NCBI GenBank assembly: GCA_947631955.1
Contig: CANRNJ010000004.1
Location: 124,001 to 188,000, forward strand
DNA length: 64,000 nt
Direction of reading: 5' to 3'
Origin: an uncultured Lachnospiraceae bacterium
GTDB taxonomy: Bacteria; Bacillota; Clostridia; Lachnospirales; Lachnospiraceae
This document shows positions 17,861 through 25,266 of the stretch, one piece after another (the first letter of the stretch is position 1; the number at the start of each line of letters is the position of its first letter). A model generated the notes under the pieces. It saw only the letters and a program-made list of their open reading frames with translations, was not told the origin of the DNA and searched no databases. Both the position numbers and the translations under genes were made by a program.

Positions 17861-18796
17861 ATGGATAAAGTTGCTGTATTGATCCCCTGTTACAATGAAG
17901 AAAAGACGATCGCGAAAGTGGTGGCGGATGCCAGAGCGGCATTGCCCGAAGCGGTGGTATATGTCTATGACAATAATTCTACGGACCGCACGGTGGAACT
18001 TGCCGCAAAGGCCGGAGCGGTCATACGTTACGAGTATATGCAGGGGAAAGGGAATGTGATCCGCCGTATGTTCCGCGAGATCGAGGCGGAATGTTATATC
18101 ATAGTGGACGGCGACGACACTTATCCGATGGAATATGCGCGCGAGATGGCAGACAAGGTCTTGCTCCATAATGCGGATATGGTGGTAGGGGACCGGCTGT
18201 CTTCCACCTATTTTACGGAAAATAAGCGGCCGTTCCACAATTTTGGCAATACGATCGTGCGCAGCAGCATCAACAGTCTGTTTCACTGTGACATCAAAGA
18301 TATCATGACCGGATACCGGGCTTTCAGTTATGGATTTGTTAAGACGTTCCCGGTGCTTTCCACCGGATTTGAGATAGAAACCGAAATGACGATCCACGCC
18401 GTGTACAATAAGATGCAGATCGAGAATGTGATCGTGGATTATCGCGACAGGCCGGAGGGCAGCAAATCCAAACTCAATACGTTTTCGGACGGATTTAAAG
18501 TGCTGCATACGATCCTGAAGCTATACAGGGACTATAAGCCCATGGAATTTTTCGGATTGTGCGCGGCCGTTCTTGCGGTAGTCGCCGTGGCTTTGTTTAT
18601 TCCGATTCTGATCGCCTATGTGGAAACAGGGTTGGTGCTCAGGTTTCCCACGCTGTTTGTATGCGGATTTATCGGGCTGGCCGCTATCCAGTCTTTGTTT
18701 ACCGGCCTGATCTTATCCAATATGGCCATCCGGAACCGCAGGGATTTTGAATATCGGCTGACTCTGGTGACGCGCAAGGTCAATCATGTGGAATAG
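17861..18796 (+). CDS. GtrB-like GT2 with two C-terminal membrane helices
   Basis: 311 residues. The GT-A domain opens with VAVLIPCYNEEKTIAKVV, carries YVYDNNSTDRT and VDGDDTYPM, and is followed by two membrane helices at about 228-252 and 262-288. This is the layout of GtrB/undecaprenyl-phosphate glucosyl- or N-acetylglucosaminyl-transferases. The product would be a lipid-linked sugar flipped by a GtrA-type protein (a candidate starts at 24802) and used by a polytopic GT-C enzyme. Its last 17 bases overlap the end of the convergent reverse-strand gene. Confidence 0.85.
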   Translation: MDKVAVLIPCYNEEKTIAKVVADARAALPEAVVYVYDNNSTDRTVELAAKAGAVIRYEYMQGKGNVIRRMFREIEAECYIIVDGDDTYPMEYAREMADKVLLHNADMVVGDRLSSTYFTENKRPFHNFGNTIVRSSINSLFHCDIKDIMTGYRAFSYGFVKTFPVLSTGFEIETEMTIHAVYNKMQIENVIVDYRDRPEGSKSKLNTFSDGFKVLHTILKLYRDYKPMEFFGLCAAVLAVVAVALFIPILIAYVETGLVLRFPTLFVCGFIGLAAIQSLFTGLILSNMAIRNRRDFEYRLTLVTRKVNHVE

Positions 18797-20633
18797 CGCG
18801 TCGATCTAAGCGCAGCTGATAAACATCATAGGTCGTATCTCCTGCCGTGAAGGTGTCCACGGTTTCCATCCGGGCATTGCAGGTATGCCGCAGATATAAG
18901 AGAACAGGGTGCTCCTCGTTATGAGGGGCATCTTTTAGGATAAAGCAGACACGGTCATTGCCTGCGGTATCCCGTCCGAAATCATGGATATCGTATTGGG
19001 CCAGTTTGACTGCGGTGTTGGGATTCAGGATAACGCCCCAGTTCGTGTAGACAAAATTATCGCTGGCATCCGGATTTACGGCAAACGGCGACTCGCAGTA
19101 ATTTTCCAAAGTGCCGGAATTGTAAGTCCATATATAGAGTCTGTCCGGATGGCTGCGGCAGTACGCGGTCAGTTCGTCCCATGTGGTCTGCGAAGCATGG
19201 TAATTGGCGTCGATGTCGATTTTGACGGCGGCTGCGGAATATGCGCTGAGCAGCAGGACCAGAGGAAGAATGGCGGCATAGCGCTTGCCGTATTCGGCTT
19301 TGAATAAGTTAAAGCACAGGATGATGGCTATGATGACCGCATAATCGACTTCTATGAGGGGCTGCGCGATCCGCCGCGGAAAGCGGCCCTGATACAGTAC
19401 AAAGCACCAGCTGACCGTGCGTCCGGTCATGTAGAGCAGATACACGAGCAGCGCGGGTCGATTGCGCTGCAGCAGTATCAGAAGAAATGTCAGCAGCATG
19501 AGAAACAGTATCAATGCGTTGGCAGGCTGCATGCTGCTGTCAAAAAAGACCGAGAGATATCCGATCACCATATCTTTGACGCGGCCGATATGATCCGTTC
19601 TGGCGTCGTAACATTCTCTGGCAATGGCAAGCATCTGTTCCCAGTCTTCCACGGACATGCCGTAACCGATATGAGGCGCTCCGCTCCGCATATAAGCATA
19701 TTCCTCCTCGGTAATGTGCAATCCGTCAAGAGCCTCTTTACATTCTTCGTATTCGGGCCATGTATAGAAATCGCCCACTTTTTCCCGACAGTAATTGATC
19801 TTCTTAAAAGCAGCCCATGTTTCCCCGGAATATGCGGCGGCATCCAGTGCATACAAGATCCCCATGCCGACGAGCAGGATCAATGCAAAGCCGATAAGCC
19901 CGTGCGCGGCATCACGGGAACCCCTGCGGCAGGAAAGGATCCATTTGGAAAGCCAGATCATTCCTGCGATGGGGAGCATCAGATAGAAAATATTCTGGCG
20001 GATGCAGTATGAGAGCCATGCGAAAAGAAACGACGGGATGCAGTCCTTGAAAAAGCGGTATACAGACGTTTCCGCGGTAACGGCGGTCATAAAGCAGAAG
20101 ACGGCCGCCGCAGCGGCAAGACCGGCTGTAGTGGTGTACTGCGCTTCCGACAGCACACTGATATCCATGATCAGGAAGAGGACGCACAAAAAAGTCAAAG
20201 CGGGTTTCCAGAACGGCTGCGGACCGTTATGGCGCATCCAAAGCTGCATACCGCGTGTCCAGACCGCGTACAGGCAGGCGATCTGGACGCCGTGCAGGAA
20301 CAGACCGTACCACGGGATAAAACCGCACAGCGTATAGAGTTTGGACAGCAGCCATGACAGCGGATAGAGGAAGAAAAGGACGTGCGCGTCCGGATAACCG
20401 AGATAGGCGCCTGACAGGATACTGTACATGCCAAAATCATCGTTAATGCCGTCTACAGGCTTTATCCACAGCAATTCAAGACAATAGAACAGGATCAAAA
20501 AGAGCAGGAAAAAAAGCCGCCGTGTCCATAGATCCGGCGAAGAAAAGACAAAATGTTTTTTTTCATGCTCCTGTCCGTCAGCCATGGATCCCGATCCGGG
20601 AACAGGCTGGGAGCCGTGTGAAACGAGTGACAT
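18780..20633 (-). CDS. Polytopic membrane protein with exterior C-terminal domain, GT-C-like
   Basis: 617 residues. A polar cytoplasmic head of about 35 residues precedes roughly eleven membrane helices and a soluble C-terminus of about 130 residues. The first exterior loop reads PVDGINDDFGMYSILSG, an acidic DD motif in the position used by GT-C enzymes. A further soluble loop (about 270-350) is rich in Tyr and Glu. The layout mirrors the 4948 and DUF6044-like proteins. Its own promoter lies upstream and no reverse-strand partner is adjacent, so it is a single-gene unit. An ATG 16 codons in has no ribosome site, so I kept the first ATG. Specific function unknown; a transferase using the GtrB-type product is plausible. 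Confidence 0.5.
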   Translation of the reverse strand: MSLVSHGSQPVPGSGSMADGQEHEKKHFVFSSPDLWTRRLFFLLFLILFYCLELLWIKPVDGINDDFGMYSILSGAYLGYPDAHVLFFLYPLSWLLSKLYTLCGFIPWYGLFLHGVQIACLYAVWTRGMQLWMRHNGPQPFWKPALTFLCVLFLIMDISVLSEAQYTTTAGLAAAAAVFCFMTAVTAETSVYRFFKDCIPSFLFAWLSYCIRQNIFYLMLPIAGMIWLSKWILSCRRGSRDAAHGLIGFALILLVGMGILYALDAAAYSGETWAAFKKINYCREKVGDFYTWPEYEECKEALDGLHITEEEYAYMRSGAPHIGYGMSVEDWEQMLAIARECYDARTDHIGRVKDMVIGYLSVFFDSSMQPANALILFLMLLTFLLILLQRNRPALLVYLLYMTGRTVSWCFVLYQGRFPRRIAQPLIEVDYAVIIAIILCFNLFKAEYGKRYAAILPLVLLLSAYSAAAVKIDIDANYHASQTTWDELTAYCRSHPDRLYIWTYNSGTLENYCESPFAVNPDASDNFVYTNWGVILNPNTAVKLAQYDIHDFGRDTAGNDRVCFILKDAPHNEEHPVLLYLRHTCNARMETVDTFTAGDTTYDVYQLRLDRRAIPHD

Positions 20634-20706
20634 GTGATCAAGGCGTCCTTTCCTGAATATGCGGTGATCTCATCGGTGAAATCGCGCGGCATATTTTTTT
20701 GTATTC

Positions 20707-20735
20707 ATTATATACTATTATAGAGGCCGGTACAA
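20707..20735 (-). promoter_or_regulatory. Promoter for the reverse polytopic gene
   Basis: Read on the reverse strand, TTGTAC and a perfect TATAAT are 17 bases apart. The start codon is about 74 bases downstream. Confidence 0.65.
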
Positions 20736-20746
20736 ACATAAAAACA

Positions 20747-20789
20747 GGCGATTCTTAAGATTTGCGGAATGTTTCATTAAGAAAACCGC
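20747..20789. repeat. Interrupted inverted repeat ahead of the SGNH gene
   Basis: GGCG plus TTCTTAA is mirrored by TTAAGAA plus CGCC with an 18-base loop and small internal mismatches. It lies between the reverse promoter and the forward SGNH gene. It could be an operator or an RNA hairpin in the 5' leader; no clear forward promoter was found beside it. Confidence 0.35.
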
Positions 20790-20837
20790 CAGATGTATAT
20801 ACATACCGTCGGCGGACGGGAAAGGCAGGAATGACAT

Positions 20838-21911
20838 ATGGATAATAACAAAACGGATAACGGCAGGACGGATCTTGAAACTATGGGGAGAAAACATACG
20901 GGAAACCGTAGGACCAACGGGAAATGGCTGCTTCTGATTATCCTGACGGTATTCTGTATTCTGGCTGTGGCGGAGATCCTGCATGGCCGCGGCCATGCAA
21001 CGACAGACGACCCGCAGGCGGATATGGAAGCCAACAACCGTAAGGCCGCGGAAAAGGCCGAAAAAGAACTGAGCGGGCTTCAGGACGGAACGGATGCGGC
21101 CGCCGGAGAACAGGAAGCGGACACAGCCGCCGCAGAGCAGACGCCGGAAGATAAGCCGTCCATGCAGATCGTATTTATGGGGGACAGCATACTGGACAAT
21201 GAGGAGGAAGGCTGCAGCGTGGCGGAAATGGTAGGAGAAAAGTGCAATGCCAAAGTGTATAATATGGCGGTAGCCGGTTCGATGGCCGCCCTGCTGCCGA
21301 ATGAATACTTTGATTTTACGGCATGGAGATCCAATGGGTTTCTTGGCGTAGTCCAAGGTATTCTGGGAAATATCAGTGCGGATTTTTTCAGCGCGTACGA
21401 TGCGGGCGCGATCCTCAACGAATGTGATTTTTCACAGACCGATTATTTTGTGGTGGAATACGGGATCAATGACTTTCTGAGCGGTCAGGTCCCTCAGAGC
21501 AAATATCTGGAGGGCGGCGCTGAGCTTGATATTGACGAGCCCCATACTTATGCGGGAGCGCTGGACGTAGGCGTCAGGACGCTGCTGCAGCATTTTCCCA
21601 ATGCCAAGATACTGATGGTATCGCCCCATTTCTGCCAGATATACGATGGGGATGTGCTGAAAGGAGATTCCTATACGCTTGATTACGGATACGGAACGCT
21701 GGTAGATTTCTGCGGATGCTGCACATATGTGGCCAATCAGCACAAGAACGAAGGGGTGCTCTATTTCAATGCCATGGACGACAGCGGTATCGATGCCTAT
21801 ACGGTGAAAGAATATTTGAAGGACGGCGTGCACCTGTCCGGGGAAGGGATCAGGCTGTATGCCGATATCATAAGCGAAATGATCGATCAGGATTATTATC
21901 GGGCGGAGTAG
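20838..21911 (+). CDS. Membrane-anchored SGNH hydrolase-type acyltransferase/esterase, pair C
   Basis: 357 residues. A polar N-terminus, one membrane helix (about 32-50), an Ala/Glu-rich linker (about 55-105) and an SGNH domain. Block I is VFMGDSILD with the nucleophile Ser, YGINDF supplies the block III Asn, and DGVHLSGEG supplies Asp and His, so the catalytic set is complete. The anchored layout recalls DltD, which completes D-alanyl transfer outside the membrane. A strong terminator follows, so this gene and the FkbH gene are separate transcripts. The GACAT before ATG 20838 has AGGA seven bases upstream. The role as outer partner of an ACP-fed MBOAT is inferred. Confidence 0.8.
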   Translation: MDNNKTDNGRTDLETMGRKHTGNRRTNGKWLLLIILTVFCILAVAEILHGRGHATTDDPQADMEANNRKAAEKAEKELSGLQDGTDAAAGEQEADTAAAEQTPEDKPSMQIVFMGDSILDNEEEGCSVAEMVGEKCNAKVYNMAVAGSMAALLPNEYFDFTAWRSNGFLGVVQGILGNISADFFSAYDAGAILNECDFSQTDYFVVEYGINDFLSGQVPQSKYLEGGAELDIDEPHTYAGALDVGVRTLLQHFPNAKILMVSPHFCQIYDGDVLKGDSYTLDYGYGTLVDFCGCCTYVANQHKNEGVLYFNAMDDSGIDAYTVKEYLKDGVHLSGEGIRLYADIISEMIDQDYYRAE

Positions 21912-21934
21912 AACAGGAGAAGGAGATCGTTTTT

Positions 21935-21969
21935 AAGGATGCATACGGGCGCTGGTATGCATCCTTTTT
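21935..21969 (+). terminator. Strong intrinsic terminator
   Basis: A perfect 12-base-pair stem (AAGGATGCATAC and its complement) with an eight-base loop is followed by TTTTT. It closes the SGNH transcript about 25 bases after the stop. Confidence 0.9.
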
Positions 21970-22008
21970 GCTGCGGTCAGGAAAAAACGGCAGACGCGCA
22001 AATATGTT

Positions 22009-22038
22009 TTGGCGTATCGGCGCAGAATATGTTATGAT
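22009..22038 (+). promoter_or_regulatory. Promoter for the FkbH-ACP genes
   Basis: TTGGCG and TATGAT are 18 bases apart, with TG one base before the -10 (extended -10). The start codon is about 36 bases downstream, and a strong terminator lies just upstream, so the FkbH-ACP pair is an independent unit. Confidence 0.6.
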
Positions 22039-22073
22039 GGTTAAGTAGCAGAAAGCAAGATCGGAGGAGCCTG

Positions 22074-23864
22074 ATGAAAGAACTGGAATATCCTTTTGAC
22101 AGTGAATATCTGTTAAAGAAATCGAAGAAGATCAAGCGTGAACTGACAGAGAGCAGGACGGATTTTGTGCAGAAAAAGATCGCGGTTCTGGGCGGCAGTA
22201 CGACTCACGATATCATAAGGATGCTGGAACTGTTCCTGCTGGATCAGGGGATACAGCCGGAATTTTACGAGTCGGAATATGCCCAGTACTGGCAGGATGT
22301 GATGTTCGATAATCCGGAACTTGCCGGATTCGGCCCGGATCTCATCTATATCCATACATCCAACCGCAATCTTACGAATTATCCGTCGCCGTCGGATTCC
22401 CCGGAGCAGGTCGATGATCTGCTCGGAGAACAGTATGAGCATTTCCGCGTGATGTGGGACAAGATAGCGGATCAGTACCGGTGTCCTGTTATCCAGAACA
22501 ACTTTGAGTATCCGTTCTACAGGATATTGGGTAATCAGGAGGCGGTGTACCTTCAGGGAAGGATAAATTTTATTAACAGGCTCAATGAGATGTTTTATCA
22601 GTATGCCCGCGGGCATGGCAATTTCTACATCAACGACATCAACTATATATCGGCTGCGTACGGTCTGGATAAATGGGCCGATCCGTTTTATTGGCATATG
22701 TACAAATACGCCATGTGTATGCAGGCTGTCCCTGAATTTGCCTACAATCTGTCCAACATTATCAAGGCGGTGTTCGGAAAAAACAAGAAGGCGCTTGTGC
22801 TGGATCTGGATAATACTCTCTGGGGCGGCGTGATAGGCGACGACGGGGTGGAGAATATAGAGATCGGCCAAGAAACTTCCATGGGACAAGTCTTTTCGGA
22901 ATTCCAGACTTATCTGAAAGCGCAGAAGGATATCGGTGTAATGCTCAATGTCAATTCCAAGAACGAGTACGATAACGCCATTGCGGGATTGAACCATCCG
23001 GAAGGGATCCTGCGCCCTGAGGACTTTATCCTGATCAAGGCGAACTGGGAGCTTAAGAGCCGGAACACGGCGGCCATAGCGTCGGAAATGAACATCCTGC
23101 CCGACAGCCTTGTCTTTGTTGACGACAACCCGGCGGAGCGGGATATTGTCGCCACGCAGGTGCCCGGCGTCACCGCACCGGATATCGGCACACCAGAGCA
23201 ATATATCCGCGTGCTCGATCACGCAGGATATTTTGAAGTCGTCAGTCTGTCGGAAGACGACCGAAAGCGGAACGAGATGTATAAGGCGAACATGGAAAGA
23301 CAGAAGCAGCTGCAGAATTTCGGCGATTACAGGGAGTATCTCCTGTCTTTGGAGATGAAAGCCGAGATCCGGCCGTTTGCAGCGGTCTACATGGCCCGGA
23401 TAGCGCAGCTTTCCAACAAGAGCAATCAGTTTAATCTGACGACCAGAAGGTATACCCAGAGCGATATCGAACGGTTTGCAGCGGACGACGGTTATATCAC
23501 CAGATACGGTAAACTGGAAGACAAGTTCGGAGATAACGGCGTCGTGTCGGTGGTGATCGGAAGAAAAGACCTGCCGAACAAAACGCTGCATCTGGAACTG
23601 TGGCTGATGAGCTGCCGTGTCCTGAAACGGGATATGGAGTATGCCATGCTGGACAGCATGGCGGAGGCCTGTCAGGAATGTGGGATAGAAACGATGACCG
23701 GCTATTATTATCCCACGGCCAAAAACGGTATGGTCAAGGAATTCTATGGCGCTATGGGATTTGAAAAGATCGAGGAGAAAGAAGACGAAAGCACCGTATG
23801 GAGATTCGATATCCCGGCGGATTATCAGAGGAAAAATACGGTGATCAAAGTTGCAAAACAGTAA
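22074..23864 (+). CDS. FkbH-like HAD-IIIC enzyme, predicted acyl (glyceryl)-ACP loader
   Basis: 596 residues, with the family's multi-domain layout. The N-terminal ~230 residues form an SGNH-like region (VLGGSTTHD near 38-46). The HAD domain follows with LVLDLDNTLWGG (about 241-252) and FVDDNPAERD. The C-terminal region has ARIAQLSNKSNQFNLTTRRY, the hallmark of FkbH proteins, within a GNAT-like fold. Studied FkbH enzymes take 1,3-bisphosphoglycerate, dephosphorylate it and load D-glycerate on an ACP as a thioester. GGAGGAG precedes the ATG. The neighbouring ACP gene is the obvious partner. No polyketide synthase is present, so the acyl unit is probably meant for the glycan. The real substrate is unproven. 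Confidence 0.9.
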   Translation: MKELEYPFDSEYLLKKSKKIKRELTESRTDFVQKKIAVLGGSTTHDIIRMLELFLLDQGIQPEFYESEYAQYWQDVMFDNPELAGFGPDLIYIHTSNRNLTNYPSPSDSPEQVDDLLGEQYEHFRVMWDKIADQYRCPVIQNNFEYPFYRILGNQEAVYLQGRINFINRLNEMFYQYARGHGNFYINDINYISAAYGLDKWADPFYWHMYKYAMCMQAVPEFAYNLSNIIKAVFGKNKKALVLDLDNTLWGGVIGDDGVENIEIGQETSMGQVFSEFQTYLKAQKDIGVMLNVNSKNEYDNAIAGLNHPEGILRPEDFILIKANWELKSRNTAAIASEMNILPDSLVFVDDNPAERDIVATQVPGVTAPDIGTPEQYIRVLDHAGYFEVVSLSEDDRKRNEMYKANMERQKQLQNFGDYREYLLSLEMKAEIRPFAAVYMARIAQLSNKSNQFNLTTRRYTQSDIERFAADDGYITRYGKLEDKFGDNGVVSVVIGRKDLPNKTLHLELWLMSCRVLKRDMEYAMLDSMAEACQECGIETMTGYYYPTAKNGMVKEFYGAMGFEKIEEKEDESTVWRFDIPADYQRKNTVIKVAKQ

Positions 23865-23954
23865 AAAAACATTTATAGTACTAGTTAGTGTGCCCTGTGG
23901 TTTTGTATAACAGGCGGCGTTTATATTAATTTTGAAGCGAATGGAGAACGGCAT

Positions 23955-24194
23955 ATGAGCAGAGAAGAAGTGTTTACAAGACTGAATGAAGTATTTCGTG
24001 ATGTGTTTGACGATGAATCCATCACCGTGAACGACTCCACCACAGCGGACGATATCGAGGATTGGGACTCTTTGGAGCATATCAACCTGATAGCGGCGGT
24101 AGAGCAGGAGTTTGGCATGAAGTTCACTATGGGACAGGTGGTGTCCATGAAAAATGTGGGCGAGATGGCGGATATTATCATCAGCCGGATATAG
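23955..24194 (+). CDS. Dedicated acyl carrier protein
   Basis: 79 residues, acidic, four-helix carrier. The 4'-phosphopantetheine site is Ser39 in WDSLEHINL. It starts 90 bases after FkbH and probably shares its transcript. Housekeeping fatty-acid ACP normally sits with fab genes, so this one is a pathway-specific carrier, comparable with DltC or the glyceryl-ACPs of tetronate pathways. Ribosome site GGAG eight bases before ATG. Its final 14 bases overlap the convergent VOC gene. Confidence 0.9.
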   Translation: MSREEVFTRLNEVFRDVFDDESITVNDSTTADDIEDWDSLEHINLIAAVEQEFGMKFTMGQVVSMKNVGEMADIIISRI

Positions 24195-24591
24195 TCCCGT
24201 CGAGCAGTTCGATCATTCCCATCGATGCGCTCATAAGGAATACGACCTTCCTGTTTTGTAGTGCGGGCGCAGGCGCGGGCGTATCGATGGCGGTGAAGCC
24301 GCCGGTCAGCAGGGCCTGATAATCTGCCTCAAAATCGTCCGTTTCGTAGCAGATATGATAAGGGGCATTTTTATATCGTTTGAGTAAACCGGCGACTACG
24401 GAATCACCGGATGCGGGGGACACCAGTTCTATGAGATATCCGTCTTTTTGAAGAAAGCATATATTTACTTTGCGGATGTTGTCATATACCGTATCCTGAA
24501 CGATCTTATATCCGAGATCTGTGAAGGAATGAATGGCGCTGTCTGTTTTTTTGACAAGATAGCCTATATGATGTATTTTTAAAGTCGGCAT
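24181..24591 (-). CDS. VOC superfamily (glyoxalase-like) protein
   Basis: 136 residues, two beta-alpha-beta-beta-beta modules. IHHIGYLVKKTDSAI has the first metal-ligand His; IELVSP has the first Glu; YHICYET and GMIELLD supply the second set, so a metal site looks intact. It resembles methylmalonyl-CoA epimerase-like VOC proteins. ATG 24591 has AAAGGA seven bases before it and is preferred over an ATG 14 codons earlier. It has its own promoter and converges on the ACP gene with a 14-base overlap. It could epimerise or isomerise the acyl unit carried by the ACP; that is a guess from position only. Confidence 0.75.
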   Translation of the reverse strand: MPTLKIHHIGYLVKKTDSAIHSFTDLGYKIVQDTVYDNIRKVNICFLQKDGYLIELVSPASGDSVVAGLLKRYKNAPYHICYETDDFEADYQALLTGGFTAIDTPAPAPALQNRKVVFLMSASMGMIELLDGTISG

Positions 24592-24677
24592 TGATTTTTC
24601 CTTTCTGTGCGGGATGCTCTTTTGCTCCGGCATGACCGGTAATCGGACGATGCCGCGGCGGTCCTGCCTGCTATCTT

Positions 24678-24706
24678 ATTATATATAAGCCCTGTGTTTT
24701 TTACAA
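24678..24706 (-). promoter_or_regulatory. Promoter for the VOC gene
   Basis: Read on the reverse strand, TTGTAA and perfect TATAAT are 17 bases apart, about 85 bases before the start codon. Confidence 0.65.
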
Positions 24707-24801
24707 GGCGGATGCGGCTTAACTTTGGATTGGCCGGACAGAGGGCATTTGCCGGGATTTTTATTTTAATGATATTTACTTACGATAGAATGGAGATCTG
24801 C

Positions 24802-25266
24802 ATGAAAAAGGCGGTGGAACTTTATAATACGCATAAGGCTTTTGTTACGGAAGTCGTCCGCTTTGGCATGGTGGGGGTTGTGAATACCCTGCTTGGATGG
24901 GTGATCATGGCGGTCTTATATAACCTGATCCATTTGAATTACTGGCTTTCCACCGGGATATCTTATTTTATCGGGGGAGTTCTTTCTTATCACGTCAACG
25001 CCCGGTTTACGTTTCAGGTGGAAAACAGAGATAAAGGACTTCCATGGCGGTTTGCCGTCAATATCATTGTCTGTTATCTGATCGCGTACGGTACGGCGCA
25101 GCCGCTGATCAGGTATGCATTATCCGCACAGCCTGCGGTGATCGTAGACAATATCGCCATGCTGGCGGGCATGTGTTTCTTTGTCGTATTGAACTTCTGC
25201 GGGCAGAAACTGCTGGTATTTCGAACGACCGGCAGGAAAACAGAAGATCGCGGGCGGGAGGAATGA
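24802..25266 (+). CDS. GtrA-like flippase/membrane protein
   Basis: 154 residues with four membrane helices. FVTEVVRFGMVGVVNTLLGW and the later SYHVNARFTFQ match GtrA family proteins, which are thought to flip undecaprenyl-phosphate sugars. The last helix is followed by a basic tail. ATG 24802 has GGAG six bases upstream; a frame running 36 codons earlier lacks such support. The stop overlaps the start of the DUF6044-like gene (ATGA), so the two are coupled. With the GtrB-like GT2 at 17861 it could complete a three-part Gtr-type glycosylation system. Confidence 0.85.
   Translation: MKKAVELYNTHKAFVTEVVRFGMVGVVNTLLGWVIMAVLYNLIHLNYWLSTGISYFIGGVLSYHVNARFTFQVENRDKGLPWRFAVNIIVCYLIAYGTAQPLIRYALSAQPAVIVDNIAMLAGMCFFVVLNFCGQKLLVFRTTGRKTEDRGREE

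Noticed and set aside
22113..24080. Long open frame on the reverse strand opposite FkbH
   Set aside because: It lies wholly over the well-supported FkbH and ACP coding sequence, has no ribosome site or recognisable domain, and its composition (many His, Arg and Ile) is that of a mirrored frame.
24740..24801. Forward promoter TTTTAA/TAGAAT before the gtrA-like gene
   Set aside because: Transcription would start only a few bases before the ATG and leave out the ribosome site.
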